Part shown: positions 20,910 to 29,778 of the stretch, in pieces
Position numbering within the stretch: the stretch's first letter is position 1
Layout: each line of letters opens with the position of its first letter
Assembly: GCA_003215475.1 (NCBI GenBank)
Contig: QCKH01000002.1
Coordinates: 1-64,000, forward strand
Length of the DNA stretch: 64,000 nucleotides
Source: Prochlorococcus sp. AG-409-L21
GTDB taxonomy: Bacteria; Cyanobacteriota; Cyanobacteriia; PCC-6307; Cyanobiaceae
Reading direction: 5' to 3'
The notes under the pieces: generated by a model
Database searches by the model: none
Seen by the model: only the letters and a program-made list of their open reading frames with translations
Told to the model about the DNA's origin: nothing
Position numbers and translations under genes: made by a program

Positions 20910-20969
20910 TGATTCGAAAATGAGAAAGAGTTTCTAAAAATTTTTGTGGAAAGTAATTAAATAAAGGTT

Positions 20970-21983
20970 TTATCGCATAGCTTGTTTTGCCTCTTTTTTT
21001 AAATCTCTTTGAGTAACAACTTCGAGTTCAGCATCCATAAGTGTTTTACCCGTTGCCTGCAAATAAACATCATCCAAACTAGGACGACTTTCAGAAAGAG
21101 AAAAAATCTCAAATCCTTCCTCAGTTAGTTGTCTTCTTAAACTTGACAACCCGTCAGTATTATCAACGAAAAAATTAACTGAGAAGCCCTGTGCTTTATT
21201 AACTACTGGATTATTTAAACCTTTGACTTCTTTTATCAACTCTAGAACTTTTTGACCTTCAATTTGATTACTAAACTCTCTTACTTTAAGAGTAACTCTA
21301 TTTTTGCCTAATTGCTTCTTTAATTGAGATGGAGATCCTTGTGCAATTACATTCCCAGAATCAATAATTGCCATTTTATCGGACAACTCATCAACCTCCT
21401 CAAGATAATGGCTACTTAAAAGAATTGTTGTCCCCTGACCATGCAGTTCTCTTAATAATGACCAAATTGTAGAACGACTTTCAATGTCTAAACCAGATGT
21501 TGGTTCATCCAAAATCAATAATTTAGGCTCGTGTAACAACCCTGTAGCAAGATCTAAACGTCTTTTCATGCCACCTGAGTAAGAGCCTGATCGTCTATCG
21601 ATCCAACTATGCATATCTAATCGATCAATTAAATCATCTATTTTCTTATTTCGAAAAGATCTCTTCAAATGATAGAGATCACCATGCAGTTGAAGTAACT
21701 CTCTACCTGTAAGGATCTTATCTAATGCTACCTCTTGAGCAACATAACCAATTTTCTGTCTAATATTTCTTGGATTCTTTAGGGCATTTTCACCATCAAT
21801 AAGAACCTCTCCGGAGTCGGGCTCAAGCAAAGTACAAAGTATTTTTAGTGTAGTGCTTTTCCCTGAGCCATTAGGACCAAGAAGACCAAAAAAAGAACCT
21901 TGAGGAATTGTCAGAGTTAATTTCCTGAGAGCCTTTACAACTCCATACGACTTCTCTAGATCCTGTAGTTCAATCAATGACAT
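20970..21983 (-). CDS. ABC transporter ATP-binding protein (DrrA-like)
   Basis: ATPase subunit of a two-component exporter. The 337-residue protein has Walker A GPNGSGKSTTLK, the Q-loop YVAQEVAL, the signature SYSGGMKRRLDLA and Walker B LLILDEPTSGLD, and a His-loop with LLSSHYLEEV. A C-terminal extension of about 100 residues (ending SLDDVYLQATGKTL) is the DrrA-type accessory domain. The permease follows. It starts 87 nt downstream of ctaB, so it may be read from the ctaA promoter. Confidence 0.92.
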   Translation of the reverse strand: MSLIELQDLEKSYGVVKALRKLTLTIPQGSFFGLLGPNGSGKSTTLKILCTLLEPDSGEVLIDGENALKNPRNIRQKIGYVAQEVALDKILTGRELLQLHGDLYHLKRSFRNKKIDDLIDRLDMHSWIDRRSGSYSGGMKRRLDLATGLLHEPKLLILDEPTSGLDIESRSTIWSLLRELHGQGTTILLSSHYLEEVDELSDKMAIIDSGNVIAQGSPSQLKKQLGKNRVTLKVREFSNQIEGQKVLELIKEVKGLNNPVVNKAQGFSVNFFVDNTDGLSSLRRQLTEEGFEIFSLSESRPSLDDVYLQATGKTLMDAELEVVTQRDLKKEAKQAMR

Positions 21984-22069
21984 TGAAAGGGATCAGTTAA
22001 GTAATTACTAGAAATCTAGGGAGTAAATTCAAATAAAGTTAATTTCGATTGCTATTAATAATATTTTCT

Positions 22070-23071
22070 TTAAGTAATTGACAAACCACTAACAATATTC
22101 GTTAGCAGGTACATAGCTTGATTATGAAACTGATCAGCTAATGAGACCCGACTAATAACGAGCAAAAGACAAATACCAAACATGTATAAAATTGACCAGC
22201 GAAAAAGTCCCTTTGCACGTGTCAGATCTTCTGGATCAGCAGCGAGCCTTTTAACCATTTGAATCAAACGAACATTAAATGGGGCTAAGAGAATTCCATA
22301 TAATAACCCTCCCTCAGGTAATGCAAAAACACCTAGGCAACTTAAGAAAACTGTTGCCCAACCATAAAAAGAAATTGCCTTAGCTGTAAACACTTCACCT
22401 TTAACTACAGGTAGCATAGGTATTCCTACAGATTTATAGTCATCTTTCAGGAGAATTGCCAAAGCCCAAAAGTGTGCAGGTGTCCAAACCATTACCAATG
22501 AAAACAACCACCATCCACTAAGTCCTACATGTCCTGTTGCAGCTGCTGCTCCTACTAAAGGTGGGATTGCTCCAGCAACTCCTCCTATAACTATATTTTT
22601 AGATGTTCTTGGCTTTAGAAATACTGTATAGAGAAGTACATAGCTACATAAACCAAGCAACGAAAGTCCTGCCGCTAAACAATTAACACCACTAACCAAA
22701 AGAGTGGCAGCAGCCAACGTACAAGAAATCGCACCAGCAAAGACAGCTGACGGAGATAATTGGCCAGAAGGTAATGCTCTCGAACTGGTCCTTTGCATTC
22801 GACCATCTAAATCCTGTTCCCAAAGGCAATTCAAGGCTCCAGCAGCAGCAGCAGCAAGTGCACCGCCTCCAAGTGTGCATGCAAGCCTAGGAGAAGGTAA
22901 TGGCCATCCTTCACTTAATGCCATACCTCCTAGCGTTGTAGCGAGAAGCAAAGGAATCAATCTAGGCTTTGCTACCTCCAACCAAGGTGGTAGCTTTATT
23001 TTTTTTCTAGAAGGTACTACTTGATCACGAGTAGTAACACTTGAGAGCATTTGAGGGTTTGAACTAACCAT
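22070..23071 (-). CDS. ctaB: Protoheme IX farnesyltransferase (heme O synthase)
   Basis: Converts heme b to heme O by adding a farnesyl chain, the first step to heme A for the aa3 oxidase. The 333-residue UbiA-superfamily membrane protein has [44 protein letters not shown] (first Asp-rich motif, described in two pieces: [12 protein letters not shown] and [10 protein letters not shown]) and [25 protein letters not shown] further on. I chose ATG at 23071 because GGAGG sits about 7 nt upstream. It overlaps the end of ctaA by 8 nt. Confidence 0.94.
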   Translation of the reverse strand: MVSSNPQMLSSVTTRDQVVPSRKKIKLPPWLEVAKPRLIPLLLATTLGGMALSEGWPLPSPRLACTLGGGALAAAAAGALNCLWEQDLDGRMQRTSSRALPSGQLSPSAVFAGAISCTLAAATLLVSGVNCLAAGLSLLGLCSYVLLYTVFLKPRTSKNIVIGGVAGAIPPLVGAAAATGHVGLSGWWLFSLVMVWTPAHFWALAILLKDDYKSVGIPMLPVVKGEVFTAKAISFYGWATVFLSCLGVFALPEGGLLYGILLAPFNVRLIQMVKRLAADPEDLTRAKGLFRWSILYMFGICLLLVISRVSLADQFHNQAMYLLTNIVSGLSIT

Positions 23072-23993
23072 GACATACCTCCAAAGAATGGTCTCCAAAA
23101 CCCTCTAATTTGGTTGAATTTAAAGAGTTCTCCTTTCGACAGTAAAGAGCTGATAAAGAAGCAACTAATAAAGATGCGATCAGTTGATGAAGAATTCTTA
23201 GAAAAGGTTCATTTAAATTTAAATGCACAGACAAAATACCAATAGTAATTTGCAAACCTATTAAAGATAAAACAAACAAAAAATAAGGCCATTGAGTACG
23301 AAACCACCCTCCCGAAAGAAAAGCTGTGATTACAAATAAAAGAGAAGTTAAAACGACAGGTAATGCTGAGATTCTATGAAGATCTAACAAGTGACAACCT
23401 ATTCCATGATTAATACACCTCTGCACTGACCATGTAGTTGCCATTCGACTTCCAATCAAACTTTGAACGATTATTGATAGAAGAGATGCTCCAGATAAAA
23501 ACTTCCACCAAAAAGGAGTCTCTAATCCATTTTGTACAAGTAATCTCTGAACAAACCCACTCATCAAGGCAATCAAAGTCAAACCCAAAAGCAAATGAGA
23601 CATAACTATTGTCGATGGTAGAAGCTCTATAACTGTTAAAGCACCTAAACTTCCTTGCAAAATAACTACTAACAACATGCTTCCAGTTACCCATGGAGTC
23701 CACTTCGGTAAATGAGATTTAAAGACCAAAGAAACAAGCCATTGAAGACAAATTGCTATGCCAACAAAGAAAGCATCTAAACGATGAAACCATTCAAGAA
23801 AGACTTTTAAATTCATTTGCCCCTTAGGGAATAGAGACCCAAAACAAAAGGGCCAATCAGGGCAAGCCAATCCTGCTTCCATAACTCGCGTTGCACCACC
23901 AATTACAAACAGCACAATAAGAGCTACAAGAATATGGGCCGAAAACTTCGCAAGTCGGCTTCTTATTATGTTTGAAGTCGAACTGACAGCCAA
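23064..23993 (-). CDS. ctaA: Heme A synthase CtaA (COX15 family)
   Basis: Oxidises the C8 methyl of heme O to a formyl group, giving heme A. The 309-residue membrane protein has eight hydrophobic segments. Conserved parts include [21 protein letters not shown] at the first loop (the core being [12 protein letters not shown]), [12 protein letters not shown] with a heme-ligand His, [10 protein letters not shown] and [12 protein letters not shown]. It starts the leftward operon ctaA-ctaB-ABC exporter and is divergent from ctaC, with 257 nt between the starts. Confidence 0.94.
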   Translation of the reverse strand: MAVSSTSNIIRSRLAKFSAHILVALIVLFVIGGATRVMEAGLACPDWPFCFGSLFPKGQMNLKVFLEWFHRLDAFFVGIAICLQWLVSLVFKSHLPKWTPWVTGSMLLVVILQGSLGALTVIELLPSTIVMSHLLLGLTLIALMSGFVQRLLVQNGLETPFWWKFLSGASLLSIIVQSLIGSRMATTWSVQRCINHGIGCHLLDLHRISALPVVLTSLLFVITAFLSGGWFRTQWPYFLFVLSLIGLQITIGILSVHLNLNEPFLRILHQLIASLLVASLSALYCRKENSLNSTKLEGFGDHSLEVCHG

Positions 23994-24250
23994 TCTGATA
24001 AAAATTATCCTTGTATAGCAAGTTAGCCATTCAGGAAGTTACGGCACGTTATTTCTTATTACTTCAACTAAAATATATTGAAAAATCTCCCATCCCTGAC
24101 ACAAATATCAGTTAAAGGCTCGATACCCATTGAAAAGTCCTACAAAAGGAAGAAATTCTATGGAAATAAACTCAAATGCATTGCTCATTAATGCGAAAAG
24201 AAGTGATTTTATCTAACTTAGATAATAGGTAAATATATGGGTTTTCGTAA
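23994..24250. promoter_or_regulatory. Divergent promoter region between ctaA and ctaC
   Basis: This 257-nt space separates the heme A synthesis operon from the oxidase subunit operon and must carry both promoters. It is A+T-rich; a TAGATAAT-like -10 sequence occurs near 24217-24225 for the rightward genes. I found no clear NtcA palindrome. A short 18-codon ATG frame at about 24160-24216 looks like chance. Confidence 0.45.
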
Positions 24251-25075
24251 TTGCTCTCACCAACCGCTATATATACAATATTGATTAGTGTAGCAATAGT
24301 AATCGGGGGTATTTGGGCTGAAGATCACTTGAAAATTTTACCCGATATAGCTAGTTCAAATGCGCCTATATATGATGAGCTTTTCAATGTTCTTTTTATT
24401 ATCGGGACAATCCTTTTTGTTGGGATGACCGCATTAGTGGTTTATAGCCTTATTAATTTCAGACGCAAGCAAGGTGAAACTGGTGATGGAATAGCTATAG
24501 AAGATAATCTTCCTTTAGAAATATTATGGACTGCTGTACCTGCTGTCGTAGTTTTATTTGTTGGTCTTTATAGCTATGACATCTATGAACGCATGGGTGG
24601 CATGCAATTACAAAGCCATGACAATTCTCATAGTCATCACTTAATGAAATCTGATAAAAGGATCTGGGGCGGAATTGGCTCTGCCTCAAATGAGCAATCC
24701 TCAAATAATCTTCCTGTTATTGATGTTGAATTAACAGCAATGCAATTTGCTTTTCTATTCAATTATCCAAAAGGAGAAATTATTTCAGGAGAACTTCATG
24801 TACCTCTAGGTCATTCTATAAGTATGAAGATGGAATCGAAAGATGTTATTCATGCTTTTTGGGTACCAGAATTCCGGCTTAAGCAAGATGTCATTCCAGG
24901 CCAACCCACAATTTTGAACTTCACACCTACCAAAGCAGGTCGATACCCAATCATATGCGCTGAACTTTGTGGACCATACCATGGGGGAATGCGTTCAACT
25001 GTTGTAGTAGAAGAACCAGATGATTATCAAGCTTGGTTTGAAAAAAATGCTAAAAAGACAGAATTAAAACTATGA
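24251..25075 (+). CDS. ctaC: Cytochrome c oxidase subunit II
   Basis: Accepts electrons from cytochrome c or plastocyanin through its CuA centre. The 274-residue protein has two membrane helices (about residues 5-24 and 45-66) and a cupredoxin domain. It carries DVIHAFWVPEF with the first CuA His and CAELCGPYHGGM with the two Cys, the second His and Met. An insertion with histidine-rich SHSHHLMK lies after the second helix. The start is TTG at 24251; an ATG at 24238 is out of frame. The stop overlaps the ctaD start. Confidence 0.95.
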   Translation: MLSPTAIYTILISVAIVIGGIWAEDHLKILPDIASSNAPIYDELFNVLFIIGTILFVGMTALVVYSLINFRRKQGETGDGIAIEDNLPLEILWTAVPAVVVLFVGLYSYDIYERMGGMQLQSHDNSHSHHLMKSDKRIWGGIGSASNEQSSNNLPVIDVELTAMQFAFLFNYPKGEIISGELHVPLGHSISMKMESKDVIHAFWVPEFRLKQDVIPGQPTILNFTPTKAGRYPIICAELCGPYHGGMRSTVVVEEPDDYQAWFEKNAKKTELKL

Positions 25076-26733
25076 GCATTTCACTCCCACCATCTTTACA
25101 GGAAGATCCCAAAACTCTTCAACCAACTGGTTGGTTGAGATATTTAAGTTTCAGTCTCGACCACAAGGTAATAGGTCTTCAATATTTAATTTGTGGGTTT
25201 CTTTTTTATCTTATTGGTGGTTTGCTCGCAGGTGCAATTCGAATAGAGCTGTCTAGTCCTATTTCTGACTTTTTATCCAGGGATGTATACAACCAAGTCC
25301 TAACACTTCATGGGACCATAATGATATTTCTTTGGATTGTTCCAGTAGTTAATGGTGCATTTGGAAACTATCTAATACCTTTCTATGTAGGTGCACGTGA
25401 TATGGCATTCCCTCGCCTAAATGCAGTTGCATTCTGGTTGATTCCCCCTGCAGGGCTAATGTTAATTACTAGTTATTTTATAAATGGTGCTGCCCAATCT
25501 GGCTGGACAGCATACCCACCTCTAAGCATTACGACTCCTGCAGCTGGTCAAATTGTCTGGATATTAAGTGTCCTTCTTTTAGGAGGGAGTTCTATTTTTG
25601 GTGGTATTAATTTTATAGCAACTATTCTCAAACTTAGAAGACCTGGGCTCAAATTAATGCAGCTTCCTATGTATTGCTGGGCAATGCTAGGCACAAGCAT
25701 TTTAGTCGTTCTCTCAACACCCGTATTAGCTGGTACTCTTATACTTTTAAGTTTTGACATTGTTGCGCATACAGGTTTCTTCAATCCAACTCTTGGGGGC
25801 AATGTCATTGTTTACCAGCATCTTTTCTGGTTTTATTCTCATCCTGCTGTTTATATCATGGTATTACCAGCCTTTGGGTTGGTAAGCGAAATACTACCAG
25901 TTCATGCCCGTAAACCACTTTTTGGCTACACCACAATGGTCTATTCGATCATGGGGATAGTGGTTTTAGGCCTTGTCGTTTGGGCTCATCACATGTTTAC
26001 AAGTGGTACTCCACCATGGATGAGGCTCTTTTTTACTATTGCCACCTCCTTTATTGCTGTCCCAACTGGAATTAAATTCTTTAACTGGGTTGCAACTCTT
26101 TGGGGAGGACGTATTTCTCTCAACAGTGCCATCCTCTTTTCTTGTGGCTTTATTGTAAATTTTGTTTTAGGTGGAATTACCGGAGTAGCTCTTGCTCAAG
26201 TCCCCTTTGATGTACATGTTCACGATACCTACTTTGTAGTCGCTCATTTCCATTACATCGTCTATGGAGGATCGGTTTTTGTGATATTCTCTTCGATCTA
26301 CCACTGGTTCCCGAAATTCACAGGGAAAATGTTAAATGAAAACCTAGGTAAATTTCATTTTGTTCTTACTTTTATTGGTTTTAACCTATGCTTTGCTCCA
26401 CAGCATTGGCTTGGGCTTAATGGAATGCCAAGGCGAGTAGCCGAATACGACCCTCAATTTACACTGGTCAATCAAATCAGCAGTTTTGGGGCACTTCTCA
26501 TGGCGTTAAGTACACTGCCATTCCTTTGGAATATTATTTATAGCAGTTTTAAAGGGAAAGCGTCTGGAGACAATCCATGGCAAGCATTAACAGCAGAATG
26601 GTTAACCAGCTCACCTCCTCCAATAGAAAATTGGATTGGAGAGGCTCCACTAGTAAAGAAGCCCTACGGATATGGACACCAGGAAAAATTACAACCATCT
26701 TCCAAGTCAATCAATGAGGATGAAAATTCATGA
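25072..26733 (+). CDS. ctaD: Cytochrome c oxidase subunit I
   Basis: The catalytic heme a/a3-CuB subunit of the terminal oxidase that reduces oxygen to water. The 553-residue protein has twelve helices, LTLHGTIMIFLW (heme a His), the YSHPAVYIM motif with the CuB His-Tyr region, WAHHMFTSG with two CuB His, and HVHDTYFVVAHFHYI with heme ligands. The YSHPAV form in place of GHPEV marks an A2-type proton-channel arrangement, as known for cyanobacterial aa3 oxidases. It overlaps ctaC and ctaE by 4 nt each. Confidence 0.97.
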   Translation: MSISLPPSLQEDPKTLQPTGWLRYLSFSLDHKVIGLQYLICGFLFYLIGGLLAGAIRIELSSPISDFLSRDVYNQVLTLHGTIMIFLWIVPVVNGAFGNYLIPFYVGARDMAFPRLNAVAFWLIPPAGLMLITSYFINGAAQSGWTAYPPLSITTPAAGQIVWILSVLLLGGSSIFGGINFIATILKLRRPGLKLMQLPMYCWAMLGTSILVVLSTPVLAGTLILLSFDIVAHTGFFNPTLGGNVIVYQHLFWFYSHPAVYIMVLPAFGLVSEILPVHARKPLFGYTTMVYSIMGIVVLGLVVWAHHMFTSGTPPWMRLFFTIATSFIAVPTGIKFFNWVATLWGGRISLNSAILFSCGFIVNFVLGGITGVALAQVPFDVHVHDTYFVVAHFHYIVYGGSVFVIFSSIYHWFPKFTGKMLNENLGKFHFVLTFIGFNLCFAPQHWLGLNGMPRRVAEYDPQFTLVNQISSFGALLMALSTLPFLWNIIYSSFKGKASGDNPWQALTAEWLTSSPPPIENWIGEAPLVKKPYGYGHQEKLQPSSKSINEDENS

Positions 26734-27332
26734 CAACTACTGCCTCTCTAAATCAAGAATCTGAAACCTCCTCGACTAGCGAGCAGGAACATGCCGATCA
26801 CAGATTATTTGGCCTTATCTCTTTCCTTGTTGCTGATGGGATGACATTCGCTGGATTTTTTGCCGCATATTTAACTTTCAAAGCAGTTAATCCTTTAATG
26901 CCTGATGCAATATATGAACTAGAACTGCCTCTCCCTACTTTAAATACTGTCTTACTACTAATTAGCAGTGCGACTTTTCATCGAGCAGGGAAAGCCTTAG
27001 ATGAAAGAAACACAAGGAAATGTCAGACTTGGCTCCTTTTAACAGCTGGCTTAGGGATAGCTTTCCTAGCCAGTCAAATGGTGGAGTATTTTTCTCTTCC
27101 ATTTGGCCTGACCGACAACCTTTATGCAAGTACTTTTTATGCACTGACAGGCTTTCATGGTCTCCATGTAACTTTAGGAGCAATAATGATTTTAATTGTC
27201 TGGTGGCAAACACGTTCTCCAGATGGTCGTATTACGAACTTAAACAAATTCCCCTTTGAAGCAGCAGAAATTTACTGGCATTTTGTAGATGGAATTTGGG
27301 TTGTTTTGTTTATCATCCTTTATTTACTTTAA
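26730..27332 (+). CDS. ctaE: Cytochrome c oxidase subunit III
   Basis: Structural subunit of the aa3-type oxidase. The 200-residue protein has five hydrophobic helices, in line with the short cyanobacterial and bacterial form. It begins with a polar stretch and HRLFGLISFLVADGMTFAGFF, and ends ALTGFHGLHVTLGAIMI and AAEIYWHFVDGIWVVLFIILY, all hallmark regions. It is translationally coupled to ctaD by ATGA overlap. A weak hairpin follows it. Confidence 0.95.
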   Translation: MTTTASLNQESETSSTSEQEHADHRLFGLISFLVADGMTFAGFFAAYLTFKAVNPLMPDAIYELELPLPTLNTVLLLISSATFHRAGKALDERNTRKCQTWLLLTAGLGIAFLASQMVEYFSLPFGLTDNLYASTFYALTGFHGLHVTLGAIMILIVWWQTRSPDGRITNLNKFPFEAAEIYWHFVDGIWVVLFIILYLL

Positions 27333-27338
27333 TTTAAT

Positions 27339-27373
27339 CTTGAATTCTTGATAGTAAAGAAATAAAATTCAAG
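27339..27373 (+). terminator. Weak hairpin after the ctaCDE operon
   Basis: CTTGAATT at 27339-27346 pairs with AATTCAAG at 27366-27373, with a 19-nt loop, right after the ctaE stop. The stem is A+T-rich and only a short T-rich stretch follows, so termination efficiency would be modest. Confidence 0.3.
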
Positions 27374-27434
27374 TAGTTTGTTGCCACAATTCCAGTTATT
27401 CGTCAGAATTACTAGAAATCAATAGAACTATTAA

Positions 27435-27812
27435 ATGCTAGTAGGACAGGAATTGCTCGATAAAGCCAGATCCTTAAGCAAATATTCTGAGGATGAAATC
27501 GCGCGTGGATGCGGCTATGTAGGACCAAGTGGAAGGGTTTTACGTAAAAGCTTCTACAGAGCCTTAGTTCAAGCTAAAGGTTACAAACTTCGTTCCAATG
27601 GCCCTGGCAGACCTGGGAATAGATCTTCAAGAGGACGTCAAGCTGAATTCCGAACCAAAGTGCATGGGAATGGAAATCTATTAATTGGTCATGCTTATAC
27701 CAAAAAGCTTGGACTAGAGCCTGGTCAAGAATTCAAAATAGATATAAGAAAAGATTCTGGGGCTATATCTTTACTTCCCTTAAACGGAAAGAAACTAGAG
27801 CTAAAGAATTAA
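27435..27812 (+). CDS. Cyanobacterial AbrB-like transcription regulator (cyAbrB)
   Basis: A 125-residue member of the cyanobacteria-specific AbrB clade, in which the DNA-binding AbrB domain is C-terminal. The N-terminal part has YSEDEIARGCGYVGPSGRVL, a basic linker (GPGRPGNRSSRGRQAEF) follows, and the AbrB part reads RTKVHGNGNLLIGHAYTKK then LGLEPGQEFKIDI. Relatives regulate carbon/nitrogen balance, photosynthesis genes and hydrogenase and bind DNA rather promiscuously. It stands alone between ctaE and convergent ribE. Confidence 0.92.
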   Translation: MLVGQELLDKARSLSKYSEDEIARGCGYVGPSGRVLRKSFYRALVQAKGYKLRSNGPGRPGNRSSRGRQAEFRTKVHGNGNLLIGHAYTKKLGLEPGQEFKIDIRKDSGAISLLPLNGKKLELKN

Positions 27813-27856
27813 GAGTTATTTTCAAGCAAATCATGATCATTGAAAAATTCAAAAGT

Positions 27857-28516
27857 TCATAGAAATCCATTTTTGGTGAGCCAGTCCTTTGAAATGTTCA
27901 GATTATTTTCTAATTTATTTTTATGACTATTTTCTGTAATAAGAAGACTTTCAACATATTTAGCCAAAAGATCTGCTTCTAAATTTACAGTCTCCCCCTG
28001 TGTTAAATATTGCAACGAGGTATTAGTCCAGGTATGAGAAATAATTGCTATTGAAAAAATATTACCTTCTTCTTTAATTTCAGAAATAGTAAGACTTATT
28101 CCATTTACAGCGATACTTGCTTTATCACAAGAGTACTTTGCAAAAGAGCTATCTTCCCATCTGATTTCTAAGTTCCAAGAATTTGCCAAAGGTGTAATTG
28201 ATATTACTTTTCCTAATCCATCAACATGACCACTTACTAAATGTCCACCTAAACGATCAGAAAGTCGAAGGGCTGGCTCTAAGTTAACAAAGGCTCTTCT
28301 AGAGGCCTTTTCTCCTAAACCAGTTCTCTTCAAAGTCTCTTCACTTACATCAGCTACAAAAGTTCTATTCCCTAGAGACGCTACAGTTAAGCAAACACCG
28401 TCAACAGATATGCTTTCACCAATAGTTAAAGGAAAGAAGGAAGAGGGTACATCTATTGATACTCCTGAGCCATGATGACTAATAGTTCCTATTGCCTGAA
28501 CAAGACCTGTAAACAT
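27857..28516 (-). CDS. ribE: Riboflavin synthase alpha chain
   Basis: Dismutates two 6,7-dimethyl-8-ribityllumazine molecules into riboflavin. The 219-residue protein starts MFTGLVQAIGTI and shows the two tandem lumazine-binding barrels. The first has GESISVDGVCLTVA and the second has CDKASIAVNGISLTIS. The inter-barrel GGHLVSGHVDGLGKV is diagnostic. The C-terminal tail after VESLLI is poorly conserved. No FMN riboswitch was seen upstream. It converges on cyAbrB. Confidence 0.95.
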   Translation of the reverse strand: MFTGLVQAIGTISHHGSGVSIDVPSSFFPLTIGESISVDGVCLTVASLGNRTFVADVSEETLKRTGLGEKASRRAFVNLEPALRLSDRLGGHLVSGHVDGLGKVISITPLANSWNLEIRWEDSSFAKYSCDKASIAVNGISLTISEIKEEGNIFSIAIISHTWTNTSLQYLTQGETVNLEADLLAKYVESLLITENSHKNKLENNLNISKDWLTKNGFL

Positions 28517-28641
28517 TTAAATACACCTAAAAGAAAATCTTTAGTCATTAACAATAAGAAAATATTAAGGTGAAAAAGTTCAAATGAAAATCCTATTATT
28601 CCGGTTGATAGATCGTTCAGTATAAATCTCTTCTATACGCA

Positions 28642-29778
28642 ATGAATCCACAACGCAATTCATTTGGAATAGGACCAAAGGTAAGTCTCTTCACCCTGGG
28701 AACAATGAGAGCAAACGAGTCTATAGAGCAGATGTATTCAGTTGTAAAAGAAGCTTGCTTAGCTGGAATCAATCATGTTGAAACAGCCCCTGCTTATGGC
28801 CTTGCAGAAAGTCTCTTAGGAGAAGCAATAACTATGCTTGATTCAGAAGGAATTAGTCCTTTTGATAAATGGGTAATAACTAGCAAGATTCTTCCAGGAG
28901 TTTCAAGCAAAAACGGAAAAAGACAGCTTCTAGCAATGTTGAAAAGATTAAGAGTTTCAAAGATCCACAACCTTGCGATTCATGGTCTTAACATACCCGA
29001 GCATTTATCCTGGGCACTCAATGGCGAAGGGTCTGAATTGCTGAAATGGGCAAAGAGTCAAGGTCTTATTGGTCAAATAGGATTTAGCTCTCATGGCTCA
29101 TTTTCATTAATCGAGGAAGCAATTGATAGTAAAAAGTTTGACTTCTGTAGCCTTCACCTACATTTATTAGACCAAACAAGAATGCCGCTTGCAAAAATAG
29201 CTTTAAAAGCAGGTATGGGTGTAATGGCTATCTCACCTGCAGACAAAGGAGGCCATTTACATACACCGAGTCAGACTCTTATTAAAGTTTGCTCGCCAAT
29301 TGAGCCATTAGAACTTGCCTATAGATTTCTACTATCTCAAGGAATAAGTACTCTTACATTGGGTGCTTATAGGCCTGAAGACTTGTCTCTTGCTAGAAGA
29401 CTCGTTAATGAAAACAAATCCCTAAGCCAAGCAGAGCAAACTGCTATTAACCGTGTCACCAAAAGTCTTAAAGATAGGTTAAGAGAAACATTTTGTGGAC
29501 AATGTACAAAATGTTTACCTTGTCCTAAAGCAGTACCAATACCAACAATATTACGCCTACGAAATCTGGCTATTGGACTTGATTTGAAAACCTTCTCAAA
29601 AGAAAGATATAATCTAATTGGGAAAGCCGGACATTGGTGGGAAAAGAATGATGCTAGAGCTTGTGAAAATTGTGGTGAGTGTCTCCCTAAATGTCCTAAT
29701 AAGTTAAATATTCCTAAACTTCTTGAAGAGACACATATTCAATTAGTAGACAATCCAAGACGAAGGCTATGGGGATGA
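28642..29778 (+). CDS. Aldo/keto reductase with C-terminal ferredoxin-like domain
   Basis: A 378-residue protein made of an aldo/keto reductase barrel (about residues 1-270) and a C-terminal cysteine region. Barrel features include LFTLGTMRANESIEQM, the [18 protein letters not shown] region with the catalytic Asp replaced-type variants to be checked, and IGQIGFSSHGS. The tail has C-x2-C-x2-C-x2-CP near residue 285 (CGQCTKCLPCP) and CENCGECLPKCP near residue 341, enough for one or two [4Fe-4S] clusters. Members are common in cyanobacteria with no fixed substrate. Its end overlaps the convergent lipoprotein gene by 12 nt. Confidence 0.88.
   Translation: MNPQRNSFGIGPKVSLFTLGTMRANESIEQMYSVVKEACLAGINHVETAPAYGLAESLLGEAITMLDSEGISPFDKWVITSKILPGVSSKNGKRQLLAMLKRLRVSKIHNLAIHGLNIPEHLSWALNGEGSELLKWAKSQGLIGQIGFSSHGSFSLIEEAIDSKKFDFCSLHLHLLDQTRMPLAKIALKAGMGVMAISPADKGGHLHTPSQTLIKVCSPIEPLELAYRFLLSQGISTLTLGAYRPEDLSLARRLVNENKSLSQAEQTAINRVTKSLKDRLRETFCGQCTKCLPCPKAVPIPTILRLRNLAIGLDLKTFSKERYNLIGKAGHWWEKNDARACENCGECLPKCPNKLNIPKLLEETHIQLVDNPRRRLWG

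Noticed and set aside
24160-24216. 18-codon ATG frame upstream of ctaC
   Set aside because: Low-complexity, no ribosome site, inside the divergent promoter region.
25119-25138. 9-bp inverted repeat with 2-nt centre in ctaD
   Set aside because: Shorter than the other coding palindromes and explained by a conserved Q-P-T-G-W-L stretch; chance is reasonable.
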